From: Ectocarpus siliculosus
Taxonomy: Eukaryota; Sar; Phaeophyceae; Ectocarpales; Ectocarpaceae
Length of the DNA stretch: 34,894 nt
NCBI GenBank assembly: GCA_000310025.1
Contig: FN649735.1
Coordinates: forward strand, 909,504-944,397
Direction of reading: 5' to 3'
Shown here: in pieces, positions 10,931 through 22,601 of the stretch
How the letters are laid out: the number at the start of each line of letters is the position of its first letter
Numbering within the stretch: the first letter of the stretch is position 1
Translations under genes and position numbers: made by a program
Notes under the pieces: model-generated
The model's input: the letters and a program-made list of their open reading frames with translations, nothing else
What the model was told of the DNA's origin: nothing
Database searches by the model: none

Positions 10931-12699
10931 ATCGTTCTGGACAGAGACTGGAATAAAGTGGTGTTCACCGCCAATGTCATTTTCCGCGCCCCAGGAGTTA
11001 GTGGACGTTGCATCTCGCCTGAAGCGCTGGCAAGTTAGTTAGTGATACCGTACTGGACAACAAATATCGCCTGCAGCGCTGAAGATGCAAAGATTTCAAG
11101 GCAATCATAGACCCTCACTGTTCTAGGCCAACTCCGTTTGGCCGTGCTCTAGACTATACTGAATGTTTACTTGTGCATTGATTATCGCCGGAAATTCAAC
11201 GGGAGACTTCAATCGTTAAACTGCCCCCTCAGCAAACGCTACCAAGAGCCTTCACGTACGGCGTCTGCACCCAACGAAGGGATTTTCATCGGGATTTTCG
11301 GTTTAAGAATGCCACAAGCCCCGGCAAACGTGTACCTTTTCGTGGGCGTGACGAAAAGGAGGAGAAATTGTGTCGAGGCATCTTCATCAAGCTTCTACCT
11401 TCAATCGCATTATTGTCGCAAGTGATACAGCCTTCTCCCACGTCCATCAGGAGGCTACCCCATGTACCATGACCAAGGGAAGTTCCCGTGCGTTTCCTTC
11501 AACAGCTAACGACGGCCGTTTAGCTTTCATGTCTGATATTCGAGGCAGATACGTTGGCGGCGCCAACTGCCGTTGGTAGCGGTAGAAGGATTTGGTGTAG
11601 TCCAAGGACTCACTGATGTCCTCGGGCGGCCGTTCTTGCTGGCAAAACGTTAAACGCCTCCCCTATCTGGAGCTAAAACAAGGTGACCGTACTGGAGTTT
11701 TGAGAGGGACAAGAGAGAGAAAAGGAGAGGGAGAGAGACAGAGAAATGAGTGCACGAGGTGAGGAACGACGGATATTATTATCGTGGAAACGTTTCTACA
11801 AGCATAGGCCTGGTGTTTCCTGACGGGGTAGCAAAGCCTTCGGGGTCGATGCTAACCATTCTCGTCAAATTGTGTTAGGACCATTGAACTCAGCTACTTC
11901 GTGGATTCCAACTACGTGCCTGCTTGTCAAGACCATCCTTCAATGCTAGCAATATTCAGTCGGCCAAGAACCAGTCTCTGCCTGCCCAAACACACCCACT
12001 CCGGTCATAGCGTGGAGCGACTTCAGCGCCGCGCCGCACCCTCCCAACGGTTTGGATCACCCCCCCGTATGGTACGAAATCTTTGCGACAAGCTTCTGTC
12101 TCCCCCACATACATAGAACGAAGCAGGCTCTTGTGCCCACATGACAACCCCAGGGCAAGAAACAACTCCTAAGCACAACCACATTCTCTGTGCATGGTCC
12201 AACTACACATAACTATTCTGGGGGGGTGAATCTTCCTCCCCGGTGTCCCTGGCCATAGCACGTCAGGCGTGCAGACCGAAAGATGTAAACTGGCGCCCAG
12301 CATACTTGTAGATCTGACGAGAATACACAACCTCCCAAGGCCTACCGTCCAAACCATGGACAAAACGCTCGCCGCCATTCCGAGTACCCCCCCCCCCTCC
12401 CCAACCTTCCTCATTGCCTTCCATCAAAACCATCGGTTCTCCCCCCACCATGCTCGTTCAAAGTTCCCTTTCCGAGAATTGCCCCAGCCTCATCGCTTCC
12501 CCAGCAGCAATCATCTGGATTGCACCCCCAATCGATTTCGGGAATAGAGAACCGATTCTCCTGATGTTTTGTGCCAGGCTTGCGTTTGACACCAAATTCA
12601 TTGTTTACGAACAAATCTCTACCGCCTTGTGACTCATGGGCAGCATTTAAGGCTGTAAATATGCCTTGTACATACATATGCTGGTGCTTCCCCGCAGAA

Positions 12700-12832
12700 G
12701 CAACAACGACAATCATAAACGACAACAACATCCACAAGAATATCAACAGCAGCGACAACAGCGATAAGGACAACGACGGCGGTACCAACGACAACGACAA
12801 CGACGGCAACAACATCCACGACAAGAACACGG
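12700..12832 (+). repeat. AAC/GAC-rich imperfect microsatellite
   Basis: The stretch is almost wholly built of CAACAACGACAAC-like triplets with CATCCACAAG interruptions. It resembles the AAC tail of the dispersed repeat and the triplet tracts in the coiled-coil gene's introns. Confidence 0.8.
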
Positions 12833-13187
12833 TCTAACGCAGTAACTTCTACTTCTAGATCTGGCCCACCAAGCGCCTCATTCGCTTGATGCAGCGCATT
12901 GTCGTCATTCTGCTACGCCCTGCCAAAGCGGATATCAAAGACAGAGATATGCTGGACGCACTAACAGGGCAGAACGGGGCTCGCCACACCGGCAAGAACG
13001 AGCCAGCCAATGGCCAACGATCGAGTCCATCGGCATGTACATCACCGCCGTGTCAGCAGCAAATGCAGCGACGAGAGGCACGACAACGGTGACACGACAA
13101 AGAGAACGAGCCCCAGATTGCAAGACGACCCATGAATTGCGATCGATAGTCGGTGTTGGAGGAATTTTTCTGGGGCCCATTTGAATT

Positions 13188-13331
13188 TGATTTCTAGAAA
13201 AGTGTACCCCCCTTTTTGGGGATAGTTGGCTTGTGGCCGCGGAAGGCGTCCGCGCCAGTTGGACCAGTACGGACGTTCGAAGGTGCTGAGCGGAGACCGG
13301 ACCGGAACGGTTTTTTAACGTGAAGACTACT

Positions 13332-13364
<33 letters not shown>

Positions 13365-13378
13365 GTTCGGACAGATGA
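13188..13378 (+). repeat. (AAC)n-tailed dispersed repeat, copy 2
   Basis: The core from TTTCTAGAAAAGTGTACCCC to GGAACGGTTTTTTAACGTG is followed by GAAGACTACTAC and about 12 AAC units. It is the inverse of the copy at 9330-9482 over about 150 bp, with 3' ends at the same point. Confidence 0.65.
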
Positions 13379-13968
13379 GTTAAGCCCTCGAAGGCCTGCC
13401 ATCTGTTTGCATCGGACGTCTCGGCTGCACCTCTCTGAACCGATGGATGGATTACTATGTACTACTGCACATAGGTGTCGCGACAAGGTATGAAGTATCG
13501 AACACACACAACCCCCCAGACATTTCGCCACCAAACATGCCGATACCCGCAAGTGGGTGAGTTGTCCACGTTCAATCCGCGGGAAAAGAGAAATCAAACC
13601 GCAATGAAGACCACCCCAAGGAGTTCCAGCCAATCATCTATTGGCGCCTGACGTCGACCGCGTGCTCGTTCGAAGCCAATGTTGAGCGTTTCGACTCGAT
13701 CATACGCGAATCCCTCGACAAGAGAACTGGTATAAAGCTCCACCGAAGTGAAGCCAGAAACAATTCCTGCACCTTAGCCAAATCCGAAACCTGCTCAACC
13801 TTGTGCCATTTCGACGGCCCCTGCGATGCTGACGGATATACCCAGCCCTGGGCGCCCCCCGAAGAGTGCTAAGGCTGTGGCGGTGACAAGTACGCAACAA
13901 ACAAGCGACACCATGGGGCGAAAGGTCGGAAGGGTTAGCCCAGCCAGGGGGGAGGTTCGGTCTTGGAG

Positions 13969-16900
13969 TCATGTCCAAGCGTTCAGACCTCGACTTCTCA
14001 CCTACAGTGAAAAAAAATCAAACCACGGCGGTGGCCTTTTGTATGGCCGTCGAGGAAATACCCAGCCATCACACACGCCGTCCGGAGCTTACAAGCACAA
14101 ACCAAGCACGAGAAAGAGAAAGGCTTAGAACTTCCCGGCCACAGCGGTCCAGACATTTTTGTTTTCTTGTAGCATGTGCAAGTATTACTAACAGGGACCA
14201 CCAACACACAGCAAAAAAAGAGTGTAAGCCCTACCCGAGTGCGCCACTCCAGCTCCAGCCCCAGCTTCTGAGGGAGCGTGAGGACCCTCTTCTCCTGGCG
14301 CTCTTGCTGCCGAATACTGTCCGCGTCGCCCCCTTTCTTCTCGCCTCCGCACTCGTTGCCGCGGGATTCCCCGTCGTCCCCCGTCTGGGCTTGCTGCGGC
14401 TGCTGGACCTTGGCCGCTGGTGGCCACATTCCGCGCTTCGGGGCCCTGTTATCCCGCTGCCACGCCTTGGGAGTGTTGCTGTTCAGCCCCTCGCTGCTGT
14501 CGACCGTGGAAAACGTGTGCTGCTGCGACCGACCTTGCTGTGACTGCGCGTTCGTTCGAGTCTGCTTCTGGGGCTGGGCCTGCCGGTCTCGCCGTTGCTT
14601 GGATTCGGGCCGGTGTTGACCTTGCTTGCTCGTCTGCAGTTGATCGGTCTTCGGGTAGGCCGCCTGGTGCAGGGTGAGCGGGGTGGCAGGCGTGTCGGGC
14701 GCACCCTTTTCCGCGTCGTCGTCGGGAGCAGACCGAGGACGTTCGGAACGTGGCAGAGGGGAGGGGGAGGGACGTTTCTTACAGATCTTTTACGAGGCGT
14801 CTGATCCTCTGCCATCTCCCTCGACAACCTAATCGATCGACTTTTTCTGCTCTCTTCGACGCCGCATTCGTATTCTCTCAGTGGCCATCGAGACGGGTCG
14901 GCTAGCCAACACCACCAACGTCGCCGAAACACCATATTTTCTGTCTTGTACCCTCTTGCTCTTATCGACTTTACCACATTCTTGTACCGCCACCGGCAGT
15001 CGAAAGGCTTTGTCTCTCAAGTCCAAGCGCTCCGACGGATAAAACTCCTCCGTTGCGTACACATCCTCTGTCACCCCCACAACACCCCCGGAAAGCAGAA
15101 ACAGCTAAAGTTTTCTAGCGGCCACCGAAGGTGCCGACAAACGTATATACGTACCTCGACAATGGGCTCGGAGCCGCTCCACCTCCCGACCAACGTCTCC
15201 GCGCTTCCCTTCCTGACGAATTCTCGCCGCCTGGCAGCGGCTGAGCTGGTGCCGCTCCGGGAGAGAACGGATCCCGTGTCGGTGCCGATCGAGGCCACGC
15301 CGCTGCTCCGCCGCGAGTCGGTCGCCCCCTGCCTGCTGCCGCGCCGGTCCTGTCCGTCGGCCCCCTCTGCCTCGATTGCTCGATCGACGGGTTCATCGTC
15401 AGCAGTGGTGCTGGTACTGCTGAACTTTGCCAGGGTCTCCCTCGCATCGCTGACGGCTTTGGCCTTTGCCTCCTCGTTCCGCTCCTGCTGTAGCAGTTGC
15501 CGCAGCTGCTGCAGCTGCTGCAGCTGCTGCAGCCGCCCCTTCTGACCATGTCCTTCTTGCCCGCGGGTCCGGGCCGTGTGCCGGCGAGGACTCTCCCCAT
15601 CCGCGCTCGGAAAAAGACCACGGGAGTCGGGCGAGCAATGCTGCTTGTTCAGGATGCCGCTAGCGCCTCCTTCGAAGGAATCGCCAACACCGCTCCCGCC
15701 GCCGCCGCCGCCGCCGCCTACCGTGCCAACATCACCGCTGGGGTCATCTTCGTTGTGTCCGATGACGTGCTTCACCTTGGACGTGAGCTTTCGGGCGTGG
15801 GTGTCGCCACCAGCGCCCATCTTGGCGTACTCGCGGTTGGACACGGCGATCTGGTCCTTCAGAGCGGCGTTCTCGGCCAGGATCTCGGCACTGCTGGCGA
15901 GGTGCTCGGCGTACTCCTGGTGGATGACGGAGTTCTCGTGGCGCCAGGCGTTGGTCTCGCGGATCACCTCGGCGTGCCTGTTGTGATGGCCGTGGTGTCG
16001 CTATCGTTGTTGTTGCTTTGTTGGCAAAATATTTTATGGCGATTGGTTGCCAAATTCCATCGCAAGTCAAGCTGTGTCACAAGCAACACATTCGAGCTTC
16101 GAGAAATTTGCCCGACAAAAGCAGGCGGCGCCAGCTCGACATCAGGCTCCGATTTCGTCACAGACGTATCGTGATGCTGTCATGCAACCCGTACCTACAG
16201 AGGCAAGGAATTTTCGATTTTTCCGACATACCACCACGTGGGGATAGCCCTATACCGGAAACAATAAAATCACCCTGCGCCGCAAGTTAACGATATACTG
16301 GTACTTCATCACAATACGGGCAGGTTGCGTGTGCTGCAGCCTACCCCCATTCAAAGAAAGACGCCAACAGGTTGGCCAGTCGCAGGTACCCTCAATGGGA
16401 GCTACCTCCTGACTACCAGGGAACGACCGAGGAAGGAACTATTGCCGGTGTCCTATCCTAATCTTGCACAACTATAAGCTAGGATGAACAGAAGGAAGTA
16501 TCACAATCAGCTATTGTGTATGCATGGAAACAACAAACACTGGCGGTTCGTACCAAATGTACCTAGTCTTGTGTTCTCAGGTCAAATACACACCCTCAGA
16601 CGCTGCCTTTATTCAATCTATCCAAGAAAAATGCACACATGGCACGCGCGGAACTTCGGGGTCCTGCCCCATCTCCATCGACATCAGACCGCAATACAGT
16701 GCCTGCCGGAATAGCCCACGAAAGGTGTATCGGGGTGTATGGTTGCAACGGGCCGTTTCAAACAGCAGCTGTTTTGCTTCTAAATTTGCAAATTTCCACA
16801 TCCGTAGACCATGGAACCTCGTTTTGCGGCCGAGGAAAGTTTTGAGGAAATCTGCAGAGTCGAAATTTAGAAGGTTGGAAGTTTGGAAGCAAACCGGCTG

Positions 16901-18960
16901 TGAATAATACGGCCCTAAATACGAGTGGCCGTCCATATTTGATGCTGTCTTCGCTACTCTACTGATTGTGCTTGGTATCACTTCGCAATACCTACCTGCG
17001 CTCCGCCTTCCCAGCTTTCTGAGCCAGCTCTGCGTTTTCCGCCATAAGCTTCTCGTTTTCGCTCTCCAGCTCCATGTTCCGGTCGAACACCTCAGCCGTC
17101 TTGGCAAGGAACGCTCGCGTGTACTCCTGACCCAGAACCTGGACAGCAAGCAGCATATGATAGATTTCGTCTGATATGGTTGTGGTATTCTTTTGTCGAG
17201 TAGCATCGACCGCGCTAACCGGCTAGCCAATGCAGGACGTCAGTCTGCGAGAAATTGTGTGTGTACGCTATGGTTCCTTAGAAGTAGGATCGACCGCGCC
17301 TACGCGCTGACAACTGAAAAAAGTCCGTTTGCGTGGTACGTGGGTGCACGATCGGATTTGTTCTCACCGTAACCGATCGCGTTAGTTAACCGACTTCCCG
17401 ACAACAATGACGCGAGTCCTACACCGGGGAAGGGAACCCTGCTACGCGTCTTCGGACATGCGTTGTGCGTTCGTGGTGTTTGTTGGGTTCGGAACGACGA
17501 TGGCGGTTTTGGGTTTGGCGACCCAATGGAAACCTAGTTGAAACCCGAATAGAACCCTGTGCGGTATCCTACGACAAGCAGAGGGTTCATGGCGAAACGC
17601 AAACAATAACGACGGCATCGGACACAACAACGACTGCGGCGACGACGACGACGACAAGAACAACAACAACATCATGACAACACCACCACAACAACAACAA
17701 CAAAGAACAGCAATAACAACAGAGAGGACCCACAGCCACACCTCGTTCTTGCGGCACCAAGCGTGGTTGTCTCGAAGCGCCTCGGTAAACTCGTCCCGCA
17801 GGACCTGGCTCTCGAGGACCATGGCACCGTTCTCCTGCTGGAGCGCCAGGTTCGCCTGGCGGAGGGCTTCGTTCGCAACGGACGTCCCCTCCTGGAGGTG
17901 GAGGGCCGCGATGTGGGCGCGGTGTAGGGTCGCCAGTCTCTCTTCGACCGTCTTGCCTCCGGCAACGGTGTCTCCGACGTCAGAAGGTGGGGAGGGGGCA
18001 ACCGGGGGGTCGCCGGCGTGGCCAGTTTTTTCCGCCGCCGTTTTCGCGAAGGCGGAGGAGGCCGTCCCCGGTGGCGCCGCATCGGCCGCCGCCGCCGCCG
18101 CCGCCGCCAAGTCCGCCGCTGCGGACGCGGTCGCGGCTGCCGCGGTGGCTCTCTTCACCGCGACCAGAGCTCTGTCGTAGGGGCTCAGGGATATCACGGG
18201 GGCTTTGCCGGTGTCGACATTGTCGTCGCTTTGATCTTTTCCCGCTGTTTCGGGATAGAGGCAGGAGAACAAGGGAATGCCGTTGCGAAAGGAGCGTCGT
18301 TCGAGCGTGCTTATCTTTTCAGCGAAAGTGGCATCAACCAGAACACCGCTATTCCGTTTTATCAAAAATGATGATCTACAGTAGCTCAATAATTCAATGC
18401 CAACTAGAGTCTTGGGCGTGAAATCAGTATACGCAAACTGCAGGAGCTCCCAGCTGACCTCGTCCACACTGCAGACTACCGAGAGCGCAAGCGCAACGTC
18501 TTAGGTATTTCACGCCTCCTTGAACGTCTTCCGGCGACACACACATACACAAGCAAGCTCGAAAGAACGTGGATCTTGCACCGCCAAAATAGGTCGGAGA
18601 GAGCGGATTCCAATGAGAAAACAGATGAACAGTAAAAACATCGAAGACAACAACAACAGCAGCAACAACAATAGCGACAACGATACCCGACAACGACAAC
18701 AGCAACAACGACAACGACAATGACAACGACAGCAACAGCAACCCGATGAGACGCTCCCTAGGAGCCACGAGGGGTGCTACGACAAAGATTCCGCGCCGTT
18801 CGTGACTGTTTTCTGAACGTGCCCAAGGTCAACGATTTAACTCTTGTTCGAGAACGACAGCAGTAGCAGCAGCAGAACCACCTGCGGCGGCGATCGCCAG
18901 CGCCTCCGGGCGTCTCCGCTTCATCTCCTCGTCTTGGGCACAGTCTCCCTGGTTCTCCAT
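13969..18960 (-). CDS. Coiled-coil protein, six exons, function unknown
   Basis: Exons on the minus strand: 18960-18882, 18244-17742, 17138-16996, 15977-15155, 14777-14235 (the acceptor may instead be at 14786) and probably 14001-13969. Every junction keeps phase (carry 1, 0, 2, 0, 0), which strongly supports the model. Met at 18960 starts MENQGDCAQDEEM; an upstream in-frame Met at 19047 is possible. Exon 2 has an Ala-rich stretch, then helices with LALQQENGAMVLESQVL. Exon 3 (ELESENEKLMAENAELAQK) and the start of exon 4 (LAENAALKDQIA) are heptad-like, so an elongated, probably oligomeric cytoplasmic or cytoskeletal protein is likely. Exon 4 also has a poly-Gly run and a Gln/Leu repeat (LQQLQQLQQLRQLLQQ). 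Exon 5 is Gln/Arg/Pro-rich and looks disordered. If the last donor is not used, translation runs on through a hydrophobic stretch to a stop at 13998. Total is about 700 residues. Introns are 233-1018 bp. Confidence 0.8.
17600..17710. repeat. Triplet-rich tract in coiled-coil gene intron 2
   Basis: AAC, GAC and ACG triplets on the plus strand (GTT/GTC on the gene's sense strand), about 30 bp downstream of the exon 2 donor. No exon signal lies inside. Confidence 0.75.
18640..18740. repeat. Triplet-rich tract in coiled-coil gene intron 1
   Basis: Imperfect AAC/GAC/AGC triplets on the plus strand, equivalent to GTT/GTC in the gene's intron 1. The same type of tract appears in intron 2 and just before the exon 4 acceptor. 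Confidence 0.8.
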
Positions 18961-21321
18961 GGTCCACGTTCCCTCCTCCTGCTTGGTGCTGTTGTTGCTG
19001 CTGCTGTTGTTGCTACTGCTGCTGCTATGGTGCAGGAAAAACGGCAAAAAATATCAACAAACATCAATAGTCTAGACAAGAAAAAAGCGCCATTCGCGGG
19101 GCGAGGCGGGGCCAGACAGTACGCAGGTCGGCGGCCAGGCTGGCTGGCGCTCAGGCTGGGAGGTAGACAGCCAGAGAAGCTGTCCACACGAACATGGTGC
19201 CGTTTGAGGTCGCACGGCGGGAGCAGAGGCACCAGCAGTTTTCTACCAATCAGGAGTTGTATTGTGTGCCGGTGTGCCGTGTGTTGTTTATTAGGGCCGC
19301 CTTCGCGAGAAATTTGGGGTACGCAGACCCTATTCCCTAACCCTAACCCTTAAACCATCTTCCCCGATTGCATTCTGTATCCAAAACGTTTCTATAATTT
19401 ATAAAAAAAAACTGAGAAGGTAAAGGTTACTGATTTTTTAGTTGCGGGAATGCCCGTGCTTCCTCAACAGATGTGCGAGTATTTTTTAATTCAAACTTTC
19501 AAACCGGTCATCACGCCTGCCTCTGGGCCGCAACGGCGCCATGACCCTCCCACATACCCGACGAGGTAGAAACAACCCACGATAGCACCAACACGCACAA
19601 CCAACACGGAACGATAGGGCATGCAAAAGAGAGGCAAAGCAGCAGGCAGGCAAAACCCTGATGCATTTGTCAAACCAAAGACTAGGTGGCTGAGGACGAA
19701 ACCGACCAACGACGATACTGCTCGCGGTGCTGATATCGTCAACTGTTTTTTTATTCTATTTCTAAGATTGTGGGAAACTGCGCAGCTACATCCTTGTGGC
19801 GATCCAAGCGAGGAACCCACATCGGAGTCGGTAACTATACAGTACAGTACAGCGGTAATGGCGTTAGAGTAAACAGCGGTACAACAATTATGAGCCAATA
19901 CCCCGGCCCTGAAAGAAAACATATATATTTACGTACAAGCTCATATGTACCACTTGACGATAGAGATCCTTGCGACGAATGTAGTCTATCTCGTAGGCTC
20001 AAATGATGAGGTAGCTGCTGTTGGAGGTCCTGGTGGGTTCCAATCTCACATGTTGGCGCCGCGAATACCGAACCCGGCGAAGACACGCTGCATCGATCCC
20101 AGCTGGTCGCCCTGCTGTTGCTGCTGCTGCTGCTGGCTGGTGTTGTCGTAAAATGTATGTGCAGTAAACACACGCGCAACCCAGGATTAGACTAGCGGGC
20201 ATCAACAGTGGTGAAGGAACTCAGAGGTTCCACGAAAAAAAACGATAGCTAGGCGTAGTCTACGTCTTTTCCCATTATCTCTCTTGATCCACACCCACCC
20301 CTGCCTCAACATTCCGCCCCCGCTGACAGATGTATGTGGCCCTGCTGTGATCTGTGTTCGTTCATGTCATAATGTTTCACCGTGCTGTTCTTCTGGAGAT
20401 AACAAACAAAAAAACAATACTCTCGCTCGGTCGTTCTTCAGTTTCCTAGACACGGCGAAGAGGAGAAAGTGCTCGATCGCGCACGCTTGGGATCTGGGGC
20501 CGGGCCGAGAGATGTAAGCACGCTTTTTTGCATCTCGCGTCCGGTCGGCTTTTCCCGGCCGCAGGGTTGCGCCCTTTCTTTTTTCTTTTTCGTTGACCTC
20601 TTGCCCACAGGGATGGCGCAAGCAATTTCCGCGCCAAACGCATGACCACAACCCTGTCGACCTCGGTGCACGCCGATTATTGTGGGCACATGGGGGTTAC
20701 ACGTTCCACTACGAGTGCTGCGGAGGAAGAAAGAGGGAGAGGGGGGGGGGGGGAGGCACGATGCCGAGATGCTGAACTACGTGCAGTGTCCAACTGGCAA
20801 GCCATGCCCCGGCGCAAGATTTACTTGCTCTTTGTTTTCGGCCGTTGATGTTTTCGTTGAAGGAAATACCGACACCCAACATAGCGGACCGCTTTTGGAT
20901 GAGGACACTCGGCCAGGGGGACCACAACGAGCAAGCAGGCACCTTATTCGTTCTGCATACCCATGTATTGGCGCTCACAGACACTGCTACCCTGGGAACT
21001 AGTTTTGCGCACGTGATGAATGCGCGGCATGATGGGCGGGTTGAACCTGCCGCAAGACGGCAAAAGAGAGCCGGCAAACAGGGTCGTTGCGACGAAAAGA
21101 AATTTCACGGCAATTGCCCTTGGTGATACATGTACTTGAATGCACTTGCCTTCCTCGAGGCCGAGCCGCACAGCCAGAGAGCGAGCCGGGAAACGAACTC
21201 CTGATCGATGGCGTCACCCCCGGTTGTGTTGTGGTCCCAGCAGCAGGACGTGTGACAAGAAGCGAGCAGGCGAGAAGAGAACCCTGAAACAGAACGCGCG
21301 GCGGACCATTAAATTACTAAA
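18961..21321. other. 2.4 kb intergenic stretch without a supported gene
   Basis: Upstream of the coiled-coil gene start. It holds triplet tracts (CTG near 20115-20140), a TTAGGG-like tract at 19335 and a G-run at 20740-20753. A plus-strand frame at 20845-21126 and a minus-strand frame at 19491-19922 are open. Neither has motifs, and the strand opposite the first is also open. A promoter for the coiled-coil gene should lie near 18961-19100, but no recognisable element was seen. Confidence 0.35.
19335..19350 (-). repeat. Short interstitial telomere-like tract
   Basis: CCCTAACCCTAACCCT is about 2.7 units of the TTAGGG repeat on the minus strand. It is too short to be a chromosome end and is probably chance or a repair scar. 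Confidence 0.5.
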
Positions 21322-22028
21322 TTACTTCAGGAATAAATTACCCACGACTCCCGGGGACTGCAGACCATCATGAGGCCCCTCTTCCCATTGGTCGAGCGGC
21401 AACAGTGCGACCCCAGGACACAGAGCCAGATGCAGCGAGGAGCCGGATGATGGCTTTGTGGAAGCACAGCGGCCTCCGGTGGAATCTTGTTGTCACCCAG
21501 TTCCGCGTGCGTGGACATTGTCGATGATGGCGAGGAGCAAACGCAGCGATGCCCGCATCGAGGCGAAGCAAGCATCATGCATGCTCACCAGCGTGGCCAG
21601 TTTTGTGGTAATCTGGAGCAGCAGCAGCAGTAGATGATAGAGCGTTGACCCCCGCGTGCGAGGTGGAGATTGTCTCGGTGTAGACAACGATCTGTGGCGT
21701 CGAGGTGGCCTTTGACAACTCCTGCTGCCCTCCCTGCAAGCGGGAGCGGCGAACAGGCTGGTGCAAAGAGGACCCCAGTCACTTCGGTGGGACGCAGCAG
21801 CGCTCCTTGCACCAGGCGACGGTGTGTGCAGCAACGGATGGGACAGGAGTAGCTCCCGTCGTGAGCGTGGAGCGCACGGAGGTGACCACTGAGAAGTCGG
21901 AAACGTCCTCCCAGCAGCAGCCGGTCATAGTCATAGCAGACGCCACAGGTTCTCCTGGGGGAGAGCCACGTGACCTTACGAGCCGCGCCCACCACACTGA
22001 CAGCGTGTCGGTCATCGACTGCTGCCAT
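21322..22028 (-). CDS. Candidate three-exon gene, function unknown
   Basis: A phase-consistent minus-strand model: 22028-21813 (from Met, MAAVDDRHAV, phase 0), 21733-21589 (acceptor CCCGCTTGCAG, donor GTGAGC) and 21473 or 21485 to the stop at 21322. It gives about 171-175 residues. The middle exon is Ser/Thr/Ala-rich (TETISTSHAGVNALSS), which looks like coding rather than random sequence. The third contains LHLALCPGVALLPLDQW. Introns of about 80 and 105-115 bp are much shorter than in neighbouring genes, and the plus strand at 21850-22052 is also openly readable, so the model is tentative. No domain is recognised. Confidence 0.3.
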
Positions 22029-22337
22029 GGCAAAGGTTCGGATGATGCCTGAGGTAACGTACTTGTAGCCTGTGTTGCGCCGCTGACGGACAGCCGCAGC
22101 AGCCAACAACAAGATATGGCAGGACATCTACACTTATGCATATACATAGAGAGTTGATTTACGACGCAATGAAGAACAGGTTTGCGTGTGCGAAGTGCGA
22201 AGCCACACGCAGGGCTCCAGACAGACGTCTCGCTGATGAGATCGCCAAGACGTCTATTCTTTTTGGTCGTCACTTCAAGTCAGCGCTTCACAGCACCTAT
22301 TTATACTTGGTTTTTGCCGTTTTCTACATGGACTATA

Positions 22338-22393
22338 AATTAAATCAACACCTATATATATATCATTTTAGCATAGGGGTGTTTGATTTAATT
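22338..22393. repeat. AT-rich inverted repeat (hairpin)
   Basis: AATTAAATCAACACC pairs with GGTGTTTGATTTAATT, allowing one bulge, around a TATATATAT-containing loop. The right arm runs directly into a 30-bp direct repeat (22391-22420). Confidence 0.6.
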
Positions 22394-22537
22394 AATTGTT
22401 TTTGGGTTTGGGGAGTACATGTATATGGGGGAACCGGAAATAAACTCTGTGTTGTTCAGTCTAAGTGTGCTTTCAACGGCGTCTTGTATTGAGGCGTGCT
22501 TGCCAGCATTAATTGTTTTTGGGTTTAGGGAGTACAT
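22391..22537 (+). repeat. 30-bp direct repeat pair
   Basis: ATTAATTGTTTTTGGGTTT.GGGAGTACAT occurs at 22391-22420 and 22508-22537 with one mismatch, 117 bp apart. It may be the remains of a small insertion or a local duplication. Confidence 0.7.
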
Positions 22538-22601
22538 ATCGTCAAACAGAAGGGTTCCTCTCCATGAGGCCCCCTACGCACCCCTCTTGCTGTATGTACA
22601 G

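Larger units (their letters stand above)
9483..13187. other. 3.7 kb without a recognised gene
   Basis: The stretch holds a 2 x 41-bp tandem repeat at 10851-10930, a purine-rich tract at 11702-11750 and an AAC/GAC-rich microsatellite at 12700-12832. A possible plus-strand terminal exon (12859-13092) follows a good acceptor, TTCTACTTCTAG, but the opposite strand is equally open. Around 12411-12632 both strands are open without a family motif. I cannot support a gene here. Confidence 0.4.

Noticed and set aside
12411-12632. Open frames on both strands near 12.5 kb, one with protein-like composition
   Set aside because: Neither strand gives a family motif, the strand cannot be decided, and no splice partners were found.
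12859-13092. Plus-strand terminal exon after a good acceptor
   Set aside because: The minus strand reads equally well (a hydrophobic stretch), and no upstream exon could be placed beyond the AAC microsatellite.
12935-13633. Minus-strand frame of 232 codons with a poly-Val run
   Set aside because: The poly-Val is the GTT reading of the repeat's AAC tail, and the frame mostly covers the dispersed repeat.
19491-19922. Minus-strand frame of 143 codons with hydrophobic stretches
   Set aside because: No homologous motif or splice support; a frame this long can occur by chance in this composition.
20845-21126. Plus-strand frame of 93 codons
   Set aside because: The opposite strand is open over the same span (20709-21077); the evidence does not choose between them.
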